Of a stretch of DNA of 64,000 nt, positions 27,275 to 37,019 are shown piece after piece (the first letter of the stretch is position 1; the number at the start of each line of letters is the position of its first letter). This DNA is from Lanius collurio (Eukaryota > Chordata > Aves > Passeriformes > Laniidae). Location of the stretch: assembly GCA_020086605.1 (NCBI GenBank), contig JACBWW010000004.1, positions 29,351,615-29,415,614 on the forward strand. The letters are read 5' to 3'. The translations under genes and the position numbers were made by a program. The notes beneath the pieces were generated by a model, which did not search any database, was not told the DNA's origin, and saw only the letters and a list, made by a program, of their open reading frames with translations.

Positions 27275-30200
27275 CTTAAAATACCCTGGATCTGGGGGTA
27301 ATACACAGAAATGTCAAAGACAAAACTCCATCTTCAAGATTCAGGAACTGTGTGGATACAAGGAGCCTAATTGACCAGGCAGGTCTTTGTTCATCTGACC
27401 AGAGTTACTAAAGCCACAGGAATGAGTATGTATAACTTAAGTCCCTCAGGAGTACAGAAGCCTAGAAAAGCTCTTCTCCCTTTCTGTTAACTTGATGGGT
27501 TTGCTAAAGGTGGACTTTGCTGCATCAAAGAGGACCTGCTAAGAGTTCAGTCATGGTCCCGGCTCTCTGTGCTCTAAGTCACCTATTTAGCTTCAGCTAT
27601 GCTCTCTAATGACTCAGCCAAAACCAGATGATGACAAGTGAAGGAACCACTTGACACTGGAAGAAGGCTGCCTCTTCCCAGAGCAGAGCTATGCATTTAA
27701 AATTGTCATCTGCTTATTCCCTCAGTCTGATTCAAGTCTGGGAAGCATTGATGTTCAAGCTATAGACGTACAAAAAAGACTAGATTTTGTTTAAAGCCTG
27801 GATAATTGACTCTGTCAACACCTGTGCTCTTCAAAATGGAAGAAGTGTTTACAGATTGCCTCATGGGTTCCAGTGAGAACACAGCATTAGCCTCCCATGT
27901 CACATGCCCTACCCAGGAAAAATATACTCACTGCACAAATCATCTGTATACTTGCATCATCACATTAGCAGGTCAAGACCTATGTTCTTCCTCAGCAACA
28001 TCAACCTTCGGTGCATCACTTATCTCCTAACTTTCCCCCTTTCTACAGTTTCCATTAGGTGGCTTGAGTCAAGAATGGTAATTCACAGCAGCAGGCCATT
28101 ACTTGACATTTTTCCATAGTAATTAATGCTTTTTAATGTCAAGGAGTTTACTTTTCTTCTGTCTGTAACTTGAGTTGCTCATGGCCTCAGTGCTTGTCAT
28201 TCAGAGTAAAATGATCACTTTAACCGTTGTCTTTTGCATTAACTGGATCTTCTCCCTCAACCCCAGTGAACACTACAGTCATTCCAGATGTGGATGCTTG
28301 CTAGATATTTTTCAAGGATAAGACTTGGGGAGGGGAATTTTAGTGATTGCATGAAAAGTTCTTGCCCAGCACTAGTAGTAGATCTGGATATGCAAGTAAT
28401 TGTCCCTGTTTTGAGTCATTGTCAGTCAAATACAATAAAAACTGTTCTTGCTTATGAGCTTTTGACAGTAGTAGAGCAAAAGAGATTCTGGTTTATATCC
28501 AAGGTATCTTAATGTGAAAATGGCTTAGGGAGTTTTGTTTAGACCTGCCTGGTTCACTCTTATGCTGTAGCAAGTTAAAAATATCACTTTAAAGCTGACA
28601 GCAGTTGAGCCAGAAAAATCTGCTTAACTTTTGCAAGTGTACCCTAGGAAAAGGACACCTACTGGAGGAGTTTTATAGCTTTAAAATGTCCCATGAGGAG
28701 GTATTCTATTGAGTGATACTGGCTGTAGTCAGTGGTCTTGGGAAAAAAAGTGGGCATTCATGCTGGGTTGTAAAACTTGGAAGAGAAGTATGCCAGTGAA
28801 CTATTTCTCAAGGCTCTGAAAATACTCTTCAACCAAGGGATGTGGTTCTGAATTACATGAGTTCCTTATCTGGAAGCATTGCTATCCAGAGTGATTAGGA
28901 AGTAACACTTGATCTCTTTAATCTCTCTGTGACATGCTGTGCATAAGGAACTAATGCAGTGACATGCCTCTTCTGAAAGTGTGGAATTTACCAGCTCTTT
29001 GAAGAAAGGAGGAGACTGTACTCAGTGAATGTACTTCATTACCTTTGTACCTGAAGTAACAGTATTCTGGACTTCTCATGTAATATCACAGGAGACCTTA
29101 GGCCTCTGGAATGGTTCTGGGTTTTGTTCTATGTTGAAATATTTATTTAAGGAATACAAAATGTTTGTTAAACTTTCAGGTATGTAAAATAGAACTTACT
29201 CCTTGTTTGCGAGGAGCAAACAGGCCAGTGGAACAAATGTTCAGTGTGACAAACAGAGTATTGAGAGAGAGGAAAAATCAAATAAGAGTAGGCAAGTATT
29301 AGGGTGGTTTTTCTGCCGAAAGGGAACAGCAGGGAAACTTTTTGCCATAAGCTAATTTGAAACACTGAGACTTACTGAGAATTCTCCAGTTTAAGAAAAA
29401 AATTTAGTAGTTTCAGAGTAAGAAGCTGGCAGCTGGGAAGTGAGCATAGTGTTTTTAATGAAGTGCAATTTTTGTCTTTTATGTGACTATTTCATGACCT
29501 TTAAAAAATAATCAGAAATATCCCTGGCTTTTGATTTTTGAAATATGGTGAATGTAATTACAGGGCTCTTGTCTATTGCATTTTTTCTTGTATGTGTGAT
29601 GAAAGAACAGTACTTGCTTGAACAACAGGGGAGTAATTACACTTCTCTTTATTTGCAAAACCCTTAATACTGTACTGGGTGCTGCTGCAATGTGGACTGA
29701 GTGACAATTTAGCTTTAGTAATCCAGTAAGGAAATGATTGTCTAATTCATTGAGCCATTTTACTGAGATTATCTTAAACAGTAGCTTTGAACTGAGGGGT
29801 TTATATAATACTCTCCAGTAGCTTAATGGCTAACTTCATACAAAAGCTACTGCAAAATTCCCTTTCTTTAAGAAGAATGTATTTGACAAATTGTAATTGC
29901 TGCTGTGTTCCCTGCACATACATGAATGTGAAAGAACCTCCCTCAACCTGAAACATCCTCTGTTCTGCCAAATTTCAAATAATGATTTGGATCAAGTGCT
30001 GTGGCTCAGATCCACTTCTAATTTTCCCCCATTGTTGGCTTCCGGGTTGCTGCTTTAAATCTGAAAAGCAATTCTGTAATTACTTGGTGCAGAAGCATTC
30101 ATGAGAACAATAAGAAGAAACTTATTATTGTACTGGTCTGTTTTTTAGTGCCAGGTTCTCTTCCTGTTTTGTATAACTTGAGAATTATTCACCTTTCTAG

Positions 30201-31222
30201 TTGTTCTATGAGTATCTTCAGCAGTTTTGCATTGGTTTCTCAATCTGTAAAGCCAATCATGCTAATTACATACTGTTCACTTCTCCATTATAGTGTAAAG
30301 TGCCATCCTAAATAAATAACAAGCCATAGCTGTGGCTTCTGGAATCTTGCAGAAGCAGAGCAACCTATTCTAACATAAAAAGTGAAGATCAGCTATTTAC
30401 TTCTATCCAAAGAGTCTTTAAAGGGCAAAACCTTCCTCCTTGTAATATAAGCAATATTCAGGATTTTTTTCCAAGTCAGTTACTCAAACTTAAAAAAAAA
30501 TGAATACTGCTTATTCAGGTTACTGGTAATGCCCAATAACAGGAAAGCTCAGAACAAGAGTTGACTGAGGAATGGTAAGTATTTTTTCTTCCAAGTATTT
30601 TTTGTTACGCTTGCAGTTAAGCATAAAACCAAATACAATAATGAAGAGGGAAAATGACAATAGGATGTCTCTAATTTCTGTCAATGTCCTTTACTTCAGT
30701 GGATCTCTGAGGTTGAAATGGAATTATCAGCATGTTTTTGCTTTCTGTGAATTAGACTACTTTGTGTGGAAATGTATAACATTAATGAATTGTGGAAGAG
30801 ATGTTCAAGCTTTTCCTCATTTTAAAAAGTACAAATACAGATATGGGTGGAAAAAGTCTACAAGCTTCTGTCTTCCATCTCTGCCCTTCCCTTCCCCTTC
30901 CAATGGTCTCTTACTTTTGTAAATGGAGCTGATATAAGAGAGGGCTAAGGGCAGTTATTGCTGCATCTAGGATGGACTGTCCCTCATACCTCTCCTCCAA
31001 GGAGTGTTTGCCCTGTGCATCTGATGGTTGTGGAGATAGAGGCAAGCCTGGCTTTTCTGGCATGGACTGCTCCCTCCAACTGTGTAACTTGACATTTTAG
31101 GTTACTGCCCCCTTTGTTGCCTAGTGTCATTCTTGCCCGTAAGACATGCAAAAAATAGTTACTAGAAACTGGAAGTTTTAACTCACTTTATTTCAAACAG
31201 GAAAAAAAAAACCAGTTCTAGG

Positions 31223-31430
31223 TGTAATAGGTTGACCCTGGCTAGATGCTAGGTGCCCACCAAAGCTACTCTTTATTACTCTGCTCTGGAACTAGATAGG
31301 GGAGAAAACGTATGAAAGGTTTGTGAGTTAAGGTGCAGGAGAGATCACTCACCAAATACTGTCAGGAGAGATCACTCACCAGATACTGTCATGGGCAAAA
31401 TAGACTCAACTAAACCTAAATTTACTGTAA
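31223..31430 (+). mobile_element. ERV LTR fragment (avian, 'tgacc-ctggct' type)
   Basis: The block starts TGTAATAGGTTGACC and continues with a 'ctggctagatgctaggtgcc' stretch, 'gatcactcacc' and 'gggcaaaatagactc'. I recognise this as a common songbird endogenous-retrovirus LTR-type interspersed repeat, here decayed and truncated. It contains an internal 27-base tandem duplication. No retroviral coding sequence is attached, so it is a solo or partial LTR. I cannot assign the exact family. It ends about 570 bases before the next SMOC1 exon. Confidence 0.65.
31336..31389 (+). repeat. 27-base tandem duplication inside the LTR fragment
   Basis: Two units, 31336-31362 and 31363-31389, each starting caggagagatcactcacc and ending atactgt, differ at one base. 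Most copies of this repeat that I recall carry the unit once, so the doubling probably arose in this copy. Confidence 0.85.
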
Positions 31431-32000
31431 GAGAAATTATTTTTCCACAATTTTGCCATTTGAAGACGTTACCACCACATTGCAATTAAAGCACACCTTG
31501 ATGCAGTCATTGTAAGAAAAAAGATTTGCTTTCGACCGTCCCTTTCTAACAGCTCTGCAGTAAATGCTGGTGCCAGGTTCTGCAGAGGTAAGTCTGGGAA
31601 TGAGAAATTTTCTTTTGAACAAAAGGAATGAGGAGAAAGACACAATAGGACAGCAATCTCCAGAACCGTTGCTGTCTCAGGAAATGGCCTGTGTAAAACT
31701 GAACTGACTTGAAACTAAAAAGGGAATTAATTGCCTTTTGGGGAGACTACCAGGTGATAAACAGGTGATTTTTGGAGGGAGTGGGGAGGCTTTTTAAGTA
31801 TACTGAAAGGGCTTGATGCATGTTTTATGTAAAATGTTACTGCTTTTGGCATAAAATGATTTTGTTCTGTCTGTCTTCTCTCTCTTCTGGACTTGGCCGG
31901 GCCATGTACAAATCCCAATCATTCAACAGTACTGGAGAGTAGATAGTATTTACCTCAATAATGGTAGTTTCTTTTCGATTCTTTTTAACCCTCAATTCAG

Positions 32001-32057
32001 ATGATGGTTCGAAGCCAACGCCTACCATGGAAACCCAACCTATTTTCGATGGAGAAG
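32001..32057 (+). CDS. SMOC1: SMOC1 exon: linker between thyroglobulin domains
   Basis: A 57-base exon after acceptor CAG at 31998-32000 and before donor GTAAGA at 32058. With the carried base it reads Asp-Asp-Gly-Ser-Lys-Pro-Thr-Pro-Thr-Met-Glu-Thr-Gln-Pro-Ile-Phe-Asp-Gly-Glu and ends with the first base of a glutamate codon. It matches the human linker as I recall it, with conservative Val-to-Ile and Asp-to-Glu changes. The segment is acidic and proline/threonine-rich, as expected for an extended linker. The phase is 1-1, so it is symmetric like the exon before it. It stands isolated between a 19.2 kb and a 4.9 kb intron. Confidence 0.95.
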
Positions 32058-33909
32058 GTAAGAACATTCTTTAAAATAACAACAAAAAAAGCTATTTCCC
32101 TCTCCCTTTTCTCTAGGATTTATGGTTCAAATGCATTCTTTATCCTGCAGAGCAGTCAAGCCTGTGAATCTCATAAGTTATCTAAATTTTAGAGTGCCCT
32201 TGGGACCTCAGGCATTTTCCCTAATCCTTTTACATCCTCCCCACTTTCTAGAATCCAACAATAACACCACTTGATCAGACTCCTGGTGTGATCCTGGAGA
32301 GAAAAGTGTGTCACGGCAAGTGAAAAAAAAGGTGCATCAAATCGGAAGTGGCCACTTCCTTTAGACTGTCGTTACCTCCTTACTATCTCTACTTTCATGA
32401 CACTAATGCAGAGAGTTTCATAACCTCTGCAATGTGTTACAGCTTCACAAAAGGAAGGGTAATGCTAAACCGCAGCTTGTGAATGTTGACTTGGAAGAAA
32501 ATTGCTGAGAGGTTTCTTTATTTAGCAAATGCTTTCATTGACGCACGTACTATTTGAGCAAATGAAGTCATTGTCCTGGGCCCACTTAATTCATGGCCCA
32601 CCCAGGCAGTTTCCTTCTCAAATAGGCAATCATGCAATTGTATTATTTTGGAGAGGGAATATCAGACCTTAGTCTACTGGAGGCTTTTAATCAAGGATAA
32701 AATGGCTGTCATCACAGAGGGTTCAAGCCTTTTACACATACAAACATAAATACCAGTGGAAATAGTGATCCTTTGGTAGTGAATGGGCCTAATAGCAGCT
32801 GCTTACATCTTGCATATTTTTGGAAGTAGTGCCTGTTTCCTACAGGTTTAAACCCACAACCGTTATAGTGAAGCTATGGGCTGAAATATGAAGCACTCTG
32901 TCACCCATCTGAAATTGTAGAGCACAGGACAGTGAGGGAAAGCCTTTTCATAGGGGACTGCTGTACTCTGTGCATTTTTTAAACTGGATCCAAGGCAGAA
33001 ATGGAGACTGCTGAGCAAGAGTATATTTCCTGCCTTCTTGTAAAAGCATGTGCTGTGGTGGGGTTTTATTGTTGCTAAAATAAGCTTATTTAATGGCAAG
33101 ATGCTGTAGTCTCATCACTTAATATTTAGTGATCATAGATTTGTAACAGTCTTATTGTGAGCTTTAAGAAACAGAAGGAAAAGCTCTAAGAAAAAAAACA
33201 ATCTCAAATAAACAAAGGAGGCCAAAGCTGTGCTGGCTCTTTCTTCTTTACATCGTAGGAAAGTTCCTCTTGGCAGTAAGCTAATATTGTATTAAATTAC
33301 TGTTGGCAGTCACAAATTTCTGACCTTTAAGTTTTCTTCTGAGAGGGTGCCCACAGATATTTAAAGGAAAGAATGCACTAGCAGAATGCAGCAGTGAGAT
33401 GATGTGGTTAATACAGCCTGTTCAGAAGCTCCTTCTAGGAGAGTTTCAATGTTTTGGTCATACAAATAATACTGGACAAGGCTCTTGAAGTGGTGTAGTG
33501 AACACACCTTTTCTGGTTCTTCTGGTGACAGGCCGAATCTGAAAACAGTATTATCCTATCTTCTATGAATAACATTTTCAATCAAAAACCTTCACATTGT
33601 TTTCTAGATGAACTCAAGTCTGATAAATGAGCTTGGAGTGTATGATGAAAGATTGCTCTCACAAATGTTGCAATATATTATTCAAGAGCTTATCTCCTCG
33701 ACTTTGAGAGAGAATGACTAATGCAATGGCTTCCTGTTGTATTAGCAGTGTCCCTTATGACTCTGGAGAAGAGACTGACAGGCAGGTTAATCAGGCTATG
33801 CATCAATGGATAATCTCTTCTAAGTTTGTCACTATATATTTTGTCATCTCTATTAGTGAAGTAGGACTAAGGAGATTTCAGTGGTGGCTGTAACAGTAAA
33901 CAATTAATG

Positions 33910-34000
33910 GTGTGGTTCTTGGGGTGTCCTGTGCAGCATCAGGAGTTGGACTTCAATGATTCTTATGGGTCCCTTCCAGCTCAGGATATCCTGTGATTCC
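33910..34000 (+). mobile_element. CR1 LINE 3' tail fragment (first of two adjoining)
   Basis: Typical avian CR1 tail: 'ttcttggggtgtcctgtg', 'aggagttggacttcaatgat', 'gggtcccttccagctcagga' and the terminal 'ctgtgattcc'. The gggtcccttcca version resembles the CR1-X-type tails. Confidence 0.8.
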
Positions 34001-34003
34001 AAA

Positions 34004-34105
34004 GTGCTGAGCAACTTGGTCTGTTCTTGTAGCTGACCCTGTCTGGAGCAGAAGGTTGGACTAGACATCTCAGGGACGTCATCCTGAACAATCCATTGAT
34101 TCTGT
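34004..34105 (+). mobile_element. CR1 LINE 3' tail fragment (second, directly downstream)
   Basis: Begins 'gctgagcaacttggtctg' and continues with 'gaccctgtctggagcag', 'aaggttggactagacatct' and a terminal 'ccattgattctgt'. This is a different CR1 subfamily from the tail directly before it. The same orientation and a gap of only a few bases suggest one copy inserted at the end of the other. Confidence 0.7.
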
Positions 34106-34393
34106 CTGAGCAAACATGTTGTGATACTTCTCTAGAAGACTCTCCCAGTGCCTTGAGTAGGTCTTCCTGAGGAATGGCTTGTACTTGATGTCTGATACAA
34201 ATGACAGAAAAGGGCAAAACAGTTATCCATTCACCTGTGAGGTCTGAAATCTTCACAGATGTTCAAAGGGGTTAAAGTTCAGATCCCATTCCACTTCACT
34301 GAATTTGAGAACTGGTGGGTTCCTGTAAACCTATATATTCAAAGTCAGACAGCTAGGGTGGATATCAACATGAATGGACAATAACAATGTAGA

Positions 34394-34408
34394 TTTTTTT
34401 TTTTTTTT
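34394..34408. repeat. Poly-T tract (15 bases)
   Basis: Fifteen Ts, then CG and seven more Ts. Simple intronic repeat. Confidence 0.85.
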
Positions 34409-36514
34409 CGTTTTTTTGCCTTTGGTTGCCTACCTTCCATACACTAGGGGCTGACTTTTTTTCAAAGGGCATTACAGACACTCAGCTGCCCCTGAAGTGC
34501 ATGATACCTTTTGGACTTCAACATCTCTAAGATGAAGGTTCACCTTTCTCATGTTTTCATCTGCATTAAAGGATAATGAAAATTCACATTTCATGCATAA
34601 GTTCCCCTCCCACTCTCTACCATCCTCCCTGAGGGCATAACACAGCAGTGCCAGAGATAATGTAAATCAGATAACTTAAATTCTCCCATCCAAGGTTTGA
34701 ATCATAACACAGCCATCTCTCTAAAAATTATTTCATATTATTATAACGCAGATCTTAGAGATGCTTATAGTGAATCTTTTCTTAAGACAAGATTCTCCTC
34801 TGCTGAAGAGTGTTTTATTAATGTCCTTGGTATAGTTTTAAAAAATTATATTCCCTCCTGCACTTCCAGGCTCCTCTATTTTGTTTTCTCCATCTATTTA
34901 GTTTCCATGTGCAAGGTGTAATGATTTCCTAAAGATTTCTTTAAACATCTCTTCTTTTTGGTAAACTTCACCTCTTAATTCAGTGGGAATCTACTCTTTC
35001 CACAGATCTGTTGTTCAGACATGTCTGTAATTCAAAAAAATGTCCAGGTTACCTGGACTGAAAATAGATTTTTATGATAGGTTCCAAGGAAATAATTTCC
35101 TCTTCGTTTTCTTTCTCTTTTTTCACAGAATTCCTCTTTGTGCACCTTTCAACCTCACTGAAAGATGTATGCTATTGTATTTCTAAAGGTCTTCATTCTT
35201 CAGCATCTATTGACTTTGTCCCTCTTTTTTCAGCTGTAGACCCACATGATCCATATGGTGCAGATTCAGGGCTAAATTTTATCCCAGATTTAGGAGTTTA
35301 AGCCCCTTTTGGGGAGAACTACCTCAAATTAAACATTGGTTAAGAGCTAGGAAGGGGAGAAGCTCAAAAGGAGAAATAGTCCATAAACCAAAGCATGTAG
35401 GTATATGTATGTATAGAAGTACATCATGACTGAATGTTGATAAAATAGGGTAGTAAAACTGAAAGATAAGGGAGTTTTTGATACTCCAGCAATAGTAAAA
35501 GTTTGTTTAACAATGTTCAACCTATACTACTTTGTGAAAAAAAATGCCCTTACAATTACTATAATGCCTCCAATCAACGTTGCTGAAAACATTCAGGAAG
35601 GAGAAATTAATTTTCTCCTTTTTTCCTGTTCTAGTAATTTATAATCAGTTTCTCTTTAGTCAGCCAGCTTTTACCTTTGCTGAGCAGATCAATGTAAATG
35701 TCAGCAAGGGAACAGGAAAATTTATGTGAAAAGTTCTTAGAGGAACTTAAGAAAAACCTCAGGATGCACTATTTAAGTTGTATTCTTGTGGAGACTGAAA
35801 TTTTTTTCAGAAAATATCAGTCCTGAAAATATCACTTGAGGTGCTCTAGCCCATGATAGCAAGTACTGCTTTGCTCATTTCTAATCAAATGCTGAGGTTA
35901 TGTCATTTCTGTGGCTTAGGGCACGTTCAGATGTGTTTTGAAGTTGATTATAACACCTCAGAGGAGGTGCTCTAAGGACTTTTTTTTCCACAAATTTATG
36001 TTTGGGTGTCTTGGTTGGTGCATCAGACATGCTTTTCTAACTAGAAACTATTTCTTTAACAGACTTCCTTTCAAGTCTTTCCAGAAAGATCTTCATGTCT
36101 CTGCCTATTTATTTCGGATTTTGTTGTTGCTTGTTTTAGGGAACTGACTGTGGCCAGACCTTCTTGGGCTGTTAAAGCAATATTTAAGGTCTGGATTGAC
36201 TTTTTAAAATCTGAATTTCATATGTACTTTTGGGGGAAACAGCATATACTATAGCACCCAATATGATGTTTGTGATCTATGAGTCTTGAGGAAAAAAGCT
36301 TTAGACTTGAGAATATCGGAAGTCGGGGGTAGAGGGAGGAAAAAGGTGTTTTGCCAGCAGAGAGATACTTTCTGGAACAGGAAGATAATGAGAGAACCTT
36401 GTGGAAGATTTACAAATGGTTGTTCATAAGAGTTGGAAGCCCTCACCAGGGGATGAACCTGTCTGTACAAAGACGATAGATCAGTTAAGGCATGATTGTA
36501 GCTGACATCTTGTT

Positions 36515-36871
36515 TTCAATGAAGAAAGACTAAGAGAGTTGGTGTTGTTCAGAAGACACCTTCTAGCACCTTCCAGTCCCTGAAGCCAGCCTACAAAGCT
36601 GGAGAAGGACTTTTTACAAGAGCATGTAGTGACAGGACAACTGAAAGGGAGTAGGTTTGGATTAGGTATGAGGAAAAAATTCTTTACTGTGAGGGTGGTG
36701 AGGCACTGGAACGAGTTGCCCAGAGAAGCTGTGGATGCCCCATCCCTGGAAGTGTTCAAGGCCAAGTTGGACGGGGCTTGGAGCAACCTGGTCCAGTGGA
36801 AGGTGTCCCTGCCCATGGTAGGGGAGTGGGAACAAAAGATCCCTCCCAACCCAACCCATTCTATGATTCGG
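36515..36871 (+). mobile_element. CR1 LINE, 3' portion (end of ORF2 and 3' tail)
   Basis: From 36629 a frame of 86 codons is open and includes the CR1 ORF2 C-terminal motif Arg-Lys-Lys-Phe-Phe-Thr followed by Arg-His-Trp-Asn-Glu-Leu-Pro-Arg-Glu-Ala and Ser-Leu-Glu-Val-Phe-Lys. The 3' end is the usual 'cattctatgattc'. Sequence from about 36515 ('gaagaaagactaagagagtt') to 36629 is the more diverged preceding part of the element. It is 5'-truncated and lacks the reverse-transcriptase core and endonuclease. It lies in the sense orientation directly upstream of an acceptor. Confidence 0.92.
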
Positions 36872-36938
36872 AGTAACAATCATGTGTAATTTACTAGTTG
36901 CTGCAGTTTATTTGAAGCTGTTATTTTTATTATTTCAG

Positions 36939-37019
36939 AAATCACAGCACCCACCCTTTGGATTAAGCACTTGGTCATCAAAGATTCCAAAATGAACAGC
37001 TCCAGTATAAGAAATTCAG
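36939..37019 (+). CDS. SMOC1: SMOC1 exon: SMOC-specific segment before thyroglobulin domain 2
   Basis: An 81-base exon after acceptor CAG at 36936-36938 and before donor GTAATG at 37020. Joined to the carried G it reads Glu-Ile-Thr-Ala-Pro-Thr-Leu-Trp-Ile-Lys-His-Leu-Val-Ile-Lys-Asp-Ser-Lys and then Met-Asn-Ser-Ser-Ser-Ile-Arg-Asn-Ser, ending with the first base of a glutamate codon. The first half is the conserved, more hydrophobic core of the SMOC-unique region. The Asn-Ser-Ser is a possible N-glycosylation sequon. Human has Leu-Asn-Asn-Thr-Asn at this place as I recall, so a sequon is kept although the residues differ. Symmetric phase 1-1. Confidence 0.96.

Larger units (their letters stand above)
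12788..32000 (+). other. SMOC1: SMOC1 long intron (19.2 kb)
   Basis: Non-coding from donor GTGAGT to acceptor AG at 31999-32000. Named contents are poly-T tracts at 16027-16044 and 27255-27274, a short TG repeat near 18233, an AP-1/E-box cluster at 17270-17480, a CR1 tail at 26874-26924, a stretch that looks conserved at about 26020-26400, and an ERV LTR fragment at 31223-31430. All reading frames in it are short and unrelated to any family I know. Confidence 0.93.
32058..36938 (+). other. SMOC1: SMOC1 intron (4.9 kb)
   Basis: Runs from donor GTAAGA to acceptor TTTCAG at 36933-36938. It holds a homeobox/SOX-motif-rich stretch near 32510-32690, two adjoining CR1 tails at 33910-34105, a T15 tract at 34394-34408 and a CR1 3' fragment at 36515-36871 that ends 67 bases before the next exon. 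Nothing else is identifiable. Confidence 0.93.
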
